DNA from: Bacteroidota bacterium
GTDB taxonomy: Bacteria; Bacteroidota; Bacteroidia; B-17B0; Aurantibacillaceae
Length of the DNA stretch: 44,644 bases
Direction of reading: 5' to 3'
Assembly: GCA_023251755.1 (NCBI GenBank)
Contig: JAHEYF010000034.1
Location: forward strand, 1 to 44,644
In this document: positions 16,035 through 23,899 of the stretch, piece after piece
How positions within the stretch are numbered: the first letter of the stretch is position 1
Layout: each line of letters starts with the position of its first letter
Notes under the pieces: model-generated
Told to the model about the DNA's origin: nothing
The model's input: the letters and a program-made list of their open reading frames with translations, nothing else
The model's database searches: none
Made by a program: the position numbers and the translations under genes

Positions 16035-18062
16035 TTATTTCTGAATATACATTTTCTTTGTAAGGCTGTTGTTTCCAACTTTTATTGTATAAAAATAAAT
16101 GCCATTCGTTAAGTTGTTTGCCTCAAAATCAATAGCGTTCATGCCAGATGTACCCTTAACTGTTTTGGTACTTACCAGTTGCCCCATTGTATTGTACACC
16201 GATAAATGAATATCTTCAGCAGTTTTTAAAGCCACTTTAATGGTTGTAGTCCTGTCGAAAGGATTGGGGTAGTTTTGACTCACCGATTCTATATTTCCTT
16301 TTGATTCGTTAATGCTTACAGCGCAACCCGAATAAGGAATATTAATTTCCGAATCACTCATTGTTGCATCATCCACATAATAATGATCTACGGTTTGCAG
16401 CGCATCAAAGGTTGCCCCGCGCGACAAGGTATAGGTGAAAGGTATTCTGAACTGACCGGCAGCCGGTTCGGCGGTGGTGGTAGACATAAACATCCAGTAG
16501 GCATCCTGTTGATTGTTGTTCATGTTTTTACGGGCCGACATAGCCATTGTGGAGGTGTTGATTCCTCTTACAAATATATCGGGAGCGATGTTGTAAATAT
16601 TACCTGTAAAAGCGGGGTCTGAATCCAGCCAGCCCACAAATATCCTTGAACCATCCGGTGTTTTCGAAACCTGCAGGCGGTTGTCGTAAGGTTCTTTTCC
16701 TGTACCGTCTATCCATTGATTTTCAGCCTGTGTGGCGTCAAGGTCTTTGGTCATCAGCGAATCAACAAAATACTCTGTCCAGGTACCATTCCCACTGGTT
16801 ACGAAATCCCATACATAAGGATAGTAGCTGCTGTAATTGTAGCCCCTTGTCCAGTCTAATGAATCCGCATCATCGCTGTAAGCACTGGCAACAGTACACA
16901 CTAAGTGCAGGCGCCCCTGGTTGTCGACAGCTGCATCGGCACCAAAACTATTTGTGAAATAGGGTTTTGTAATGCTTGTACCGTAAATGGTTGGTTTAAT
17001 GGAACTCATCAGACAAGCATGTGTAGTCCAGTCGTATGCGGCATTCACCTGCGCCCAGGTGGTTCCGCCATTGGTAGTTTTATACACGATGGGCTGGTAG
17101 GTTTTTTTTGCACCTGTAGCACCGGCTTCAATTCCGTAAAAAATCACGTAACCCGTTTGCCCGTCCTGTGAAAAAGCCAGCTGAGGAGTTCTGAAAACTT
17201 CTCCATAACCTTTGGGGTTCATTAACACATTGGGTTTTATTGAGTCTGACTTCCAGACAAAAGTAGCTCCATTATCTGTTGTACTTGCTTTTATTATTGC
17301 TGCGCCCCTGAAGCCCCATGCAGCAGCATCAGCCCCGTTGTAGTCTTTGTATATACCGCCAACACCCCATATTGTTCCGTTCGCTTCCTGCACATCCATC
17401 CGTGTTTCAAAAATAGCACCACCAATGCTGTTGCCATTATTTATATTCACTGTGCCAATGGGTACACCCAGCATGCCCGAAGTGGTAATGGCTCCGGAAG
17501 TAAGCGGGCCGCTGGAAAAATAATTGTCTGTCCAGGTACCCGTTGTAACTGAACCCATCACCACTGTTTTAGCATTGGCCGGGTTCGTATTGCTGGTCGG
17601 GTTGTAAATTGCACCACTGGGGTAACGGGCCAAACGAACAGAATCAACCCAAACGATGGTGGAATCCCAGTTGGTACCGTTATTGGAAGTCCAGGTAGAC
17701 TGAATAGAACCTGAATTTGCACCTTTGGGTGTTGTAAAGGCCCAATCCTTACTTTTACGGTGCGTAAACATTACCATGTTGATGTTTTTATTGTAAGTCA
17801 AACAATTGTACCTCGAAACCAATGCTGTAAAAGCATTGTGGGATGATGATATTTTTCGGTAAGGCGGAGCCTGCACCTTGTTGGGGTTCGCAACTGTTGG
17901 TTTAAAACTCTTCTCAGGAAAATAAGCTTCAGCATCCGCCCTTTCTCTGATAAAATTATTTTGTTTTACAGGCTTCGCTTCAGGCGCAGTCTTGTTCGTT
18001 TGCGCATAAGCAGGACATCCCAGTAAGATCAGTGCATTGAGCAGTAGTAAGGCTTGTTTCAT
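16035..18062 (-). CDS. Large secreted beta-propeller-like protein with T9SS sorting domain
   Basis: 675 residues. Signal peptide at residues 1-21 (LILLGCPAYAQT). The central region shows BNR/Asp-box features typical of sialidase-like propellers: KASTTDNGATFVWKSDS and VYKTTNGGTTWAQV, plus SQDGQTGYVIFYG. No sialidase catalytic arginine triad can be recognised, so it may be a binding or structural propeller. The C-terminal 80 residues are a classic type A T9SS domain (QNYPNPFDRTTTIKV, LSVYNTMGQLVST, NGIYFYTIKVGNNSLTKKMYI). Promoter at 18127-18134 (minus) with a leader of about 60 bases ending in AAAAA before the ATG. Function unknown. Confidence 0.85.
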   Translation of the reverse strand: MKQALLLLNALILLGCPAYAQTNKTAPEAKPVKQNNFIRERADAEAYFPEKSFKPTVANPNKVQAPPYRKISSSHNAFTALVSRYNCLTYNKNINMVMFTHRKSKDWAFTTPKGANSGSIQSTWTSNNGTNWDSTIVWVDSVRLARYPSGAIYNPTSNTNPANAKTVVMGSVTTGTWTDNYFSSGPLTSGAITTSGMLGVPIGTVNINNGNSIGGAIFETRMDVQEANGTIWGVGGIYKDYNGADAAAWGFRGAAIIKASTTDNGATFVWKSDSIKPNVLMNPKGYGEVFRTPQLAFSQDGQTGYVIFYGIEAGATGAKKTYQPIVYKTTNGGTTWAQVNAAYDWTTHACLMSSIKPTIYGTSITKPYFTNSFGADAAVDNQGRLHLVCTVASAYSDDADSLDWTRGYNYSSYYPYVWDFVTSGNGTWTEYFVDSLMTKDLDATQAENQWIDGTGKEPYDNRLQVSKTPDGSRIFVGWLDSDPAFTGNIYNIAPDIFVRGINTSTMAMSARKNMNNNQQDAYWMFMSTTTAEPAAGQFRIPFTYTLSRGATFDALQTVDHYYVDDATMSDSEINIPYSGCAVSINESKGNIESVSQNYPNPFDRTTTIKVALKTAEDIHLSVYNTMGQLVSTKTVKGTSGMNAIDFEANNLTNGIYFYTIKVGNNSLTKKMYIQK

Positions 18063-18120
18063 TTTTTAATAGTGGTTTTAAAATTATAGGTTTATATATG
18101 GTTTGATACCTGAACCGGTA

Positions 18121-18142
18121 AGGCTCCAAATGTAGAGAGCCT
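18121..18142 (-). promoter_or_regulatory. -7 box inside an inverted repeat, upstream of the large T9SS gene
   Basis: On the minus strand TACATTTG (18127-18134) fits TAnnTTTG. It is enclosed by AGGCTC (18121-18126 and 18137-18142 as inverted arms), placing the promoter box in the loop of a 6-bp hairpin. The arms could be a regulator site. The remaining spacer (18143-18343) shows nothing else I recognise. Confidence 0.5.
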
Positions 18143-18343
18143 GTACTTTTTCCACTCAAACTTTTTTTCCCATCAGCAATACTATATTTTCTTCCGATTG
18201 TTTTTGAAGGACGGAATGTGCTTAGAAGCCCCGTAGTTTAAACAAACCATAGGTGAACCAACTTGTAAACAGGGATAGGTATTATTTTAACACAATGCAG
18301 TATTTTATTACCGTGGCCCGGAAATGGTCTATTGACGAGGTGC

Positions 18344-18760
18344 TTATTCGGACTTTTTACTCCTTAATTTTTTTACTTCGCCCCTTTGTTTCTTTTGTCG
18401 TATTCTTTTTTCCTTCACCCCTTTAGGAACTTTGGTTGGCTTGCGGGGCTTCACTTTTACAAAACTCCTCGCTAATAATGAATAGAATTTCTGAATGGCC
18501 AGTTCCTTGTTCTTTAACTGTGAACGGTCGCTTTCTTCTGTTACTAATAAATAACCTTCTTCATTTATACGCGCAGCCAGTTTTATTTTTATAATTTCTT
18601 TTTGCTCTTTATTCAGTATTGTGCTTTCATCCACATGAAACAACAAAAGCACCTTTGTTTCAACTTTGTTTACATTCTGTCCACCCTTGCCCCCGCTCCT
18701 GGCAGTTTTAAACCGGAACTCTTTTTCAATACCACTTGTTTGTAACTGTTTTATTGTCAT
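18344..18760 (-). CDS. arfB: Alternative ribosome-rescue factor ArfB (YaeJ-like)
   Basis: 138 residues. Peptidyl-tRNA hydrolase that frees ribosomes stalled without a stop codon. The GGQ catalytic motif is at 26-28 in SGGKGGQNVNKVETKV. The catalytic domain lacks the codon-recognition domains of RF1/RF2. The C-terminal basic tail (KPRKPTKVPKGVKEKRIRQKKQRG) is the part that inserts in the empty mRNA channel. Its ATG lies only 38 bases from that of the divergent amidase, so the promoters overlap. Confidence 0.94.
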   Translation of the reverse strand: MTIKQLQTSGIEKEFRFKTARSGGKGGQNVNKVETKVLLLFHVDESTILNKEQKEIIKIKLAARINEEGYLLVTEESDRSQLKNKELAIQKFYSLLARSFVKVKPRKPTKVPKGVKEKRIRQKKQRGEVKKLRSKKSE

Positions 18761-18792
18761 TTGAATTTATAGCTGAATGTACTATAACTTTG
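18760..18792 (+). promoter_or_regulatory. Promoter of the amidase gene
   Basis: TTTG (18760-18763), 21 bases, then TAACTTTG (18785-18792). Six bases separate the box from the ATG at 18799, so transcription should start at or just before the start codon. It overlaps the promoter of the divergent arfB. Confidence 0.6.
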
Positions 18793-18798
18793 AAAATT

Positions 18799-20097
18799 AT
18801 GAAGACAAAGTTAATTCTTATATTTCTTTTTTTCTGTGCAGGCCATTTTTTTGCGCAACAAACGCAGGTTTCTATTTATCAGCAACGCTTCGACAATTAC
18901 CTCAACTTTAAAGGAGCTCTAAGCCCCTTTGTAAAGATAGATCAAAGCGGAGTGAAAATTTTTAAAGATGCGCTTTCCAAAAAAAATGATTCGCCGGAAC
19001 TACTAATATACTGGGAAGAAACAGCCACTTTTATCAACTTAGTTAAAACAGCAGGCATGGACACACTTGAGGCTGTGATGTGTCGCAAAGGAAAAAATAA
19101 ATGGAAGGAAGCTGAATTAAAACGATATGGACAAAATTCAAAAAACATTCCTTCCTACACAGAACAAGCCCCATTTACCGGAAAAAAAATTGTAATTGAC
19201 CCCGGGCATATTGCCGGAAATATGGACATGGCCCGCATTGAACAAAAGTTTTTACACTTCAGTAAAAAAAATTACCCGGGCTTAACTGCCGATTCAATTG
19301 ATATAGCCGAAGGAATATTGACGTATCAGACCGCTTCCATTCTGAAAAAACTATTGGAAGAAAAAGGGGCTGAAGTGTTCCTTAGCCGGGGCAACAATGA
19401 AAGCACTTTTGGGATGACTTATGCAGACTGGCTGCAAAAACGAAAAAAAATTGTATTGGACAGTTTAAAAAACACAGGCGATCTAAATGCTACAAGGTAT
19501 TCTTCTTTAATGAAAGACAAGGATCAACAATTTTTTTGGGACTTCTTCAGGGATTATGAACTCGCTCAACGGGTAAAAAAAATAAATTCCTTTCAACCTG
19601 ATATTACTATTATTATACATTACAATGTAGACGAAAAAAACACGGATTGGGTTAAACCATCAGCGGCCAATTACACCATGGCTTTTATAGGAGGTGGTAT
19701 GACGGCGGATGTTTTTAAAAATCTGAAAGGAAAAATAAACTTCCTTCGTTTATTATTAAGCGAAGATTTAGCCGGGTCTGAAAAATTATCGGCCCTTACT
19801 GTTCAGCAGTTTAATACAAGCCTTCACATTCCAATCGCAAAACAAGCGGACGCCCTTTATTTAAAAGACAATTGCCTGAGTACAGCTTCAGCCGGTGTTT
19901 TTTGCAGGAACTTGGCTTTGTGCCGGGGAATTAATTCAGTGCTGGTGTACGGCGAATGTTTGTTTCAGGACAATGTGAATGAATACCCAGTACTAAGCAA
20001 ACAGGATAAAAACTACTTTGGCATTCAAACCAACGAAAGGGTGTATGCCGTTGCCCAGGCTTATTACAAAGCTTTGTTGAATTATTTTTCGAAATAA
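18799..20097 (+). CDS. N-acetylmuramoyl-L-alanine amidase (Amidase_3 family)
   Basis: 432 residues from ATG at 18799. Signal peptide to about residue 20 (FFCAGHFFAQQ). A novel N-terminal region of about 100 residues precedes the zinc amidase domain. The ligands and catalytic residue are visible: H137 in VIDPGHI, E171 in DIAEGILTY, His in IIIHYNVDEKN, and the catalytic Glu in VLVYGECLFQ. It would cut between MurNAc and the stem peptide. Odd: about 34 residues separate the first His from the Glu, and about 60 residues (SALTVQQFNTSL onwards) are inserted before the last motif, so it is larger than AmiC-type domains. Single-gene unit. Confidence 0.88.
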   Translation: MKTKLILIFLFFCAGHFFAQQTQVSIYQQRFDNYLNFKGALSPFVKIDQSGVKIFKDALSKKNDSPELLIYWEETATFINLVKTAGMDTLEAVMCRKGKNKWKEAELKRYGQNSKNIPSYTEQAPFTGKKIVIDPGHIAGNMDMARIEQKFLHFSKKNYPGLTADSIDIAEGILTYQTASILKKLLEEKGAEVFLSRGNNESTFGMTYADWLQKRKKIVLDSLKNTGDLNATRYSSLMKDKDQQFFWDFFRDYELAQRVKKINSFQPDITIIIHYNVDEKNTDWVKPSAANYTMAFIGGGMTADVFKNLKGKINFLRLLLSEDLAGSEKLSALTVQQFNTSLHIPIAKQADALYLKDNCLSTASAGVFCRNLALCRGINSVLVYGECLFQDNVNEYPVLSKQDKNYFGIQTNERVYAVAQAYYKALLNYFSK

Positions 20098-20218
20098 AAG
20101 TCCATACTGAAAAACAAGTCTGTGTCTTTAGAATACCAAAAATAATGTGAGCAAACTCATTTCAATTTCCTAATTTTAACCGTCGGATTTCGTTTAACCT
20201 AATAATACTTTATTTCCC

Positions 20219-21064
20219 ATGAGTAAGATAAAAGTTAAAGACACAGAGATAACAATTTTGTCCCAGGATGGACAGGATTATATTAGTTTGACGGATATGA
20301 TAAAGGCCAAAGAGGGGCATTTTTATGTAGAAAGCTGGCTTAGAAATAGAAATACCGTTGAATTTTTGGGAATATGGGAAAGTATAAATAATCCGATTTT
20401 TAATTCCCACGAATTCGAGGGAATTAAAAAAGTGGCTGGTCTTAATTCCTTCAATATCAGTGTCAAAGATTGGGTAGCAAAGACCAATGCCATAGGCTTA
20501 ACTGCAAAAGCGGGCCGGTATGGAGGTACCTATGCACATAAAGACATTGCTTTTGAATTCGGTACCTGGATAAGTCCTGAATTCAAATTGTATTTGATAA
20601 AAGAGTTTCAACGGCTTAAAGAACAGGAAAGTAAATTTAAAGGCCTTGAATGGGATTATAGAAGATTCCTGTCAAAGGCCAACTACCGTATACATACAGA
20701 CGCTATAAAGGAGATTGTTATACCTCAGTACAAGCTATTATCAAAAGAACAGGAAGCTTATATTTATGCAAACGAAGCCGAGATGTTAAATGTAGCCGTA
20801 TTCGGCATTACTTCTAAAGAATGGAGAGAGCAGAATGTGCAAGCAGTATCAGACGGACTCAATATGAGAGATTTAGCCACCATCCCTCAGTTAAATGTTT
20901 TAGCCAATTTAGAAGGATATAATGCTATCCTCATACAGGAAGGGCTTCCTGCAAAAGGGCGATTAGAAAAATTAAAACTGGCGGCTGTACAACAATTAAA
21001 GTCGCTGGCTAAGAGTACATATAACTATTCGATAGAAAGTCCGTACGCTGAAAAGTACGGGTAG
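20219..21064 (+). CDS. KilA-N domain protein
   Basis: 281 residues. The N-terminal KilA-N DNA-binding domain (about residues 1-110) shows YISLTDMIKAKEG, WLRNRNTVEFLGIWE and the C-terminal GRYGGTYAHKDIAFEFGTWIS typical of this phage-derived fold. The remaining 170 residues are helical with a coiled-coil-prone start (FQRLKEQESKFKGLEW) and a conserved-looking LLSKEQEAYIYANEAEMLNVAVFG. KilA-N proteins occur in phages and large DNA viruses, but this longer form is also chromosomal in many Bacteroidota, where its job is unknown. No phage genes, integrase or repeats flank it. Nothing else stands out in the 121-base gap before it. Confidence 0.88.
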   Translation: MSKIKVKDTEITILSQDGQDYISLTDMIKAKEGHFYVESWLRNRNTVEFLGIWESINNPIFNSHEFEGIKKVAGLNSFNISVKDWVAKTNAIGLTAKAGRYGGTYAHKDIAFEFGTWISPEFKLYLIKEFQRLKEQESKFKGLEWDYRRFLSKANYRIHTDAIKEIVIPQYKLLSKEQEAYIYANEAEMLNVAVFGITSKEWREQNVQAVSDGLNMRDLATIPQLNVLANLEGYNAILIQEGLPAKGRLEKLKLAAVQQLKSLAKSTYNYSIESPYAEKYG

Positions 21065-21091
21065 ACTTATACAAAGAGGTGGATGCAACCC

Positions 21092-21556
21092 TTATTTAAT
21101 CGGAATTGTACTTGTATTTTTTGCTTCCGATAAAACAAAAGAACTGGTTAAACGGGCAATGTTATCTAATGATCCCAGCTTATTGGTTACAAAACTCTGG
21201 TACTCTCCAATATTCGGTACAATTATTTTAATCAGGTAATCGGTGTTTCCGGCAATTTTAAAACACTCCATCACTTCTTCAAACACAGCAATTTCCCTTT
21301 CAAATTTCTGCATCCGCAAGGTGGTGTTTTCTTTTAACACTACATTGCAAAAAATCATCAGCTGTCTGCCGACTTTTTCTCGGTTTACCTGCGCCACATA
21401 GCCTTTTATATACCCTTCCCGTTCTAACTTTTTCACCCTTTCATAAACGGGGGTCGTCGTTAATTTAAGCTGGAAGGCCAATTCTTTGGTTGTAAGCCTT
21501 GCGTCCTGTTGCAGTAACCTTAAAATCTCCCGGTCTGTTTTATCTATTGTGTCCAT
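21092..21556 (-). CDS. Lrp/AsnC family transcriptional regulator
   Basis: 154 residues from ATG at 21554-21556; a TTG directly before it is in frame but unnecessary. N-terminal winged helix (IDKTDREILRLLQQDARLTTKELAFQLKLTTTPVYERVKKLEREG), then the C-terminal RAM/AsnC ligand-binding domain (MECFKIAGNTDYLIKIIVPNIGEYQSFV). Divergent from the aminotransferase gene, whose promoter contains a palindrome, so local control by an amino acid effector is likely. Which amino acid cannot be read from sequence; methionine or its keto acid would be a natural guess. Confidence 0.93.
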   Translation of the reverse strand: MDTIDKTDREILRLLQQDARLTTKELAFQLKLTTTPVYERVKKLEREGYIKGYVAQVNREKVGRQLMIFCNVVLKENTTLRMQKFEREIAVFEEVMECFKIAGNTDYLIKIIVPNIGEYQSFVTNKLGSLDNIARLTSSFVLSEAKNTSTIPIK

Positions 21557-21682
21557 CAATAGTGTTTTTTTCTATTTCGAATAAAAAATTTGACCACAAT
21601 CAGTTACAATAATCTTTTATTTTTACAAAAATAGTATTTTATCCTATAATATTCTACTATTAATCTTAATAAATTCTTTATA

Positions 21683-21696
21683 CTGTAATTTTACAG
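21683..21696. promoter_or_regulatory. Palindrome overlapping the aminotransferase promoter
   Basis: CTGTAATTTTACAG has 6-base arms (CTGTAA/TTACAG) around TT. It covers TAATTTTA (21686-21693), a near-match to the -7 box, 12 bases before the aminotransferase ATG. This is the expected place for a repressor site of the divergent Lrp/AsnC regulator. Confidence 0.5.
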
Positions 21697-21708
21697 AAAA
21701 AATAAGAG

Positions 21709-22890
21709 ATGAGTAGTTTGATTGTAGAGCGTGCGGTAGATTCATTAGCCGGTAAAAAACTGGAAAAGTACGGATCTTCGGTTTTTGCCCACATTGCCCA
21801 ACTGGCTGTTCAGCACAAGGCCATAAACATGGCCCAGGGTTTTCCTAATTTTAATTATTCTGATAAACTATTAAGGCTCGCCAACGAGTATAGCCTGAAG
21901 GGCTTTAACCAATACGCCCCAATGCCCGGCGACCTTCAACTAAGGGAACAACTGGCCGAAAAAACGGAAAACCTTTATGGCACCACTTACCGCGCAGATA
22001 CAGAAATAAATATTACTACAGGTGCGCTTCAGGCTGTTTATTCAGCCATTACGTCGATTGTGGAACAGGGCGATGAAGTAATTATTTTTGAACCGGCTTT
22101 TGATTGTTACCGGCCTGTAGTTGAACTGAACGGAGGTGTTCCGGTAACAATTGAATTGTCGTTTCCCGATTTTCACATCAACTGGCAGCAGGTTAAAAAA
22201 CAAATTAGCCCTAAAACCAGGGCCATTGTTATCAATTCGCCCAACAACCCAACAGGTAAAGTATTTACCCAAAACGATTTTGAACAATTAATTGCCATCG
22301 TCAGAAACACCAATATTGTTATTATCAGTGATGAGGTATATGAACACATGGTGTTTGACGGTCAGCAACATTTGAGCGCCGCTTCGTTCCCAGAACTGAA
22401 AGAAAGAAGTTTTGTGATTTCCTCTTTTGGTAAAACCCTGCACGTTACAGGCTGGAGAATAGGTTATTGCCTTGCACCTGATTATCTGATGCGTGATTTC
22501 AGGAAGATTCATCAGTTTATGGTGTTTTCGGCCAGTTCGCACGCACAACAAAAAGCCATAGCCGATTTTATGGCGGAAGAAAAAGATTATACCACTGAAA
22601 TCAATGCCATTTACCGCAAAAAACGAGATTATTTTTCGGCAGCCATACAATCATCCCGCCTAAAACAACTGCCTGTTGAAGCCTCCTTTTTTATGTTGCT
22701 CAATTATTCGCAAATAAGTATGGAAGACGACGTGGTGATGGCTGAAAAATTAATTAAAGAGAATAAAATTGCTACCATTCCTTTCTCTGCTTTTTTCAAC
22801 AAGGGGAACAAGGATAAATTATTGAGAATCTGTTTTGCCAAAACCAATGATGTTTTGGAACAAGCTATTGATGTTTTAAACAAGGTTTAA
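21709..22890 (+). CDS. PLP-dependent aminotransferase, methionine/kynurenine aminotransferase type (YbdL-like)
   Basis: 393 residues, class I/II aminotransferase fold. The catalytic lysine is in SSFGKTLHVTGWRIGY. NSPNNPTGKVF and ISDEVYEHMVFDGQQH carry the PLP-contacting Asn, Asp and Tyr. AQGFPNF near residue 47 and the NQYAPMPG segment fit the YbdL/KAT subgroup that transaminates methionine and aromatic keto-acid pairs. The substrate is inference from subgroup resemblance. Divergent from the Lrp/AsnC regulator; ends at a strong terminator (22924-22948). Confidence 0.9.
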   Translation: MSSLIVERAVDSLAGKKLEKYGSSVFAHIAQLAVQHKAINMAQGFPNFNYSDKLLRLANEYSLKGFNQYAPMPGDLQLREQLAEKTENLYGTTYRADTEINITTGALQAVYSAITSIVEQGDEVIIFEPAFDCYRPVVELNGGVPVTIELSFPDFHINWQQVKKQISPKTRAIVINSPNNPTGKVFTQNDFEQLIAIVRNTNIVIISDEVYEHMVFDGQQHLSAASFPELKERSFVISSFGKTLHVTGWRIGYCLAPDYLMRDFRKIHQFMVFSASSHAQQKAIADFMAEEKDYTTEINAIYRKKRDYFSAAIQSSRLKQLPVEASFFMLLNYSQISMEDDVVMAEKLIKENKIATIPFSAFFNKGNKDKLLRICFAKTNDVLEQAIDVLNKV

Positions 22891-22923
22891 CTCATCCGAA
22901 ATTTGTTTGTGTGTTGATTGGTA

Positions 22924-22948
22924 GGCTCCCGGAGGGGAGCCTTTTTTT
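22924..22948 (+). terminator. Rho-independent terminator of the aminotransferase gene
   Basis: GGCTCCC pairs perfectly with GGGAGCC around a 4-base loop (GGAG), followed by seven T. It begins 33 bases after the stop. One of the few classic terminators in the window; most genes end in word repeats instead. Confidence 0.9.
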
Positions 22949-22991
22949 ATGAAGAATATCTTCATTGAACTTTGAATTTTAAATCTTGAAC

Positions 22992-23630
22992 TTAATTCTC
23001 TTCCTTTGCGCTAAACAAATTAACCTTGGATTCCTGCTTTTTGAGTAATCGGTCGATATTGCGCTTGTGGGTAAGGATAAGCATAGCTGCAACGACTATG
23101 GAGAAAGAAATTAAAACGGTATTTTCTATTTTAAAAACAGCAATTACCAGTATGGGGAAAATTAAACCGGCTGTCATTGATGCCAATGATACATAACGGA
23201 AAACCAGTAACATAATTACAAAAACAACAATAGCCACACTTGCCGCCTGGGGCTGAACAGCCAACACAACACCCAATATGGTAGCCACCCCTTTTCCACC
23301 TCTTAATCCTGCAAATACCGGAAAAATATGCCCCAGCAAAGAAGCGATACCCAAAGCCAGCTGAAAGTTGATAAATGCATTGGTCTCAGGTTTATAAGTA
23401 CTTAAAGAGGCCAGCATCACGGCCAGAAAGCCTTTTAACACATCAAAAATCAACACCGGCACCCCTGCCCTTTTGCCCAATACCCTGAAGGTATTTGTAG
23501 CCCCGGCATTTCCACTTCCGAATTCCCGGACATCAATTTTGTAGAACAACTTGCCAATCCATACAGCTGTAGGAATTGAACCTAATAAATAAGCAGCAAG
23601 TACTAAAAGTGTTTCGTTTATATTAACCAT
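22992..23630 (-). CDS. plsY: Glycerol-3-phosphate acyltransferase PlsY
   Basis: 212 residues from ATG at 23628-23630 (an in-frame TTG lies three codons earlier). Transfers the acyl group from acyl-phosphate to glycerol-3-phosphate in the inner membrane, the first step of phospholipid synthesis. About five membrane segments with the three loop motifs: GSIPTAVWIGKL, VREFGSGNAGATNTFRVLG and FAGLRGGKGVATILG. The C-terminus (HKRNIDRLLKKQESK) is cytoplasmic. It faces the patatin-like gene across a 269-base gap. Confidence 0.96.
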   Translation of the reverse strand: MVNINETLLVLAAYLLGSIPTAVWIGKLFYKIDVREFGSGNAGATNTFRVLGKRAGVPVLIFDVLKGFLAVMLASLSTYKPETNAFINFQLALGIASLLGHIFPVFAGLRGGKGVATILGVVLAVQPQAASVAIVVFVIMLLVFRYVSLASMTAGLIFPILVIAVFKIENTVLISFSIVVAAMLILTHKRNIDRLLKKQESKVNLFSAKEEN

Positions 23631-23662
23631 TGGTAACAAACATATAAAAAAAACCGGATTTA

Positions 23663-23701
23663 TTTAACAATTTATCCGGCTAAATTTAACCTAAATTTAA
23701 A
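23663..23701. promoter_or_regulatory. Weak TTTAAC cluster upstream of plsY
   Basis: TTTAAC at 23663 and 23685 (two turns apart) and TTTAAA at 23696 (one turn further) resemble the array at 2165-2241. TTTAAC is common in AT-rich DNA, so chance is possible. The rest of the gap (23702-23829) shows nothing I recognise. Confidence 0.25.
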
Positions 23702-23829
23702 CATTTTTATGTGAAAATCAAAACGCAATGAATATGTAAATCAATGTCATAGCGAAAGTAAAAGCTTAATTTTAAAGCGATTAAACAATAAAATTTAATT
23801 ATTCCTGTTATTTGACTAACAATAGGCAG

Positions 23830-23837
23830 TACTTTTG
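23830..23837 (+). promoter_or_regulatory. -7 promoter box of the patatin-like gene
   Basis: TACTTTTG matches TAnnTTTG. TTTG at 23811-23814 is 15 bases upstream, shorter than usual. The implied leader is about 58 bases. Confidence 0.5.
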
Positions 23838-23899
23838 TATTTTCATCGATGTTTTAAACTTGTTTGGTGACTAATTATTTATCCGGGATACTAAAAAAG

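Noticed and set aside
22965..22991. GAACTTTGAATTTTAAATCTTGAAC behind plsY as another word family.
   Set aside because: A related TTTTGAATTTTAAAC occurs at 6263-6277, but both are short and very AT-rich; not enough to call a repeat locus.
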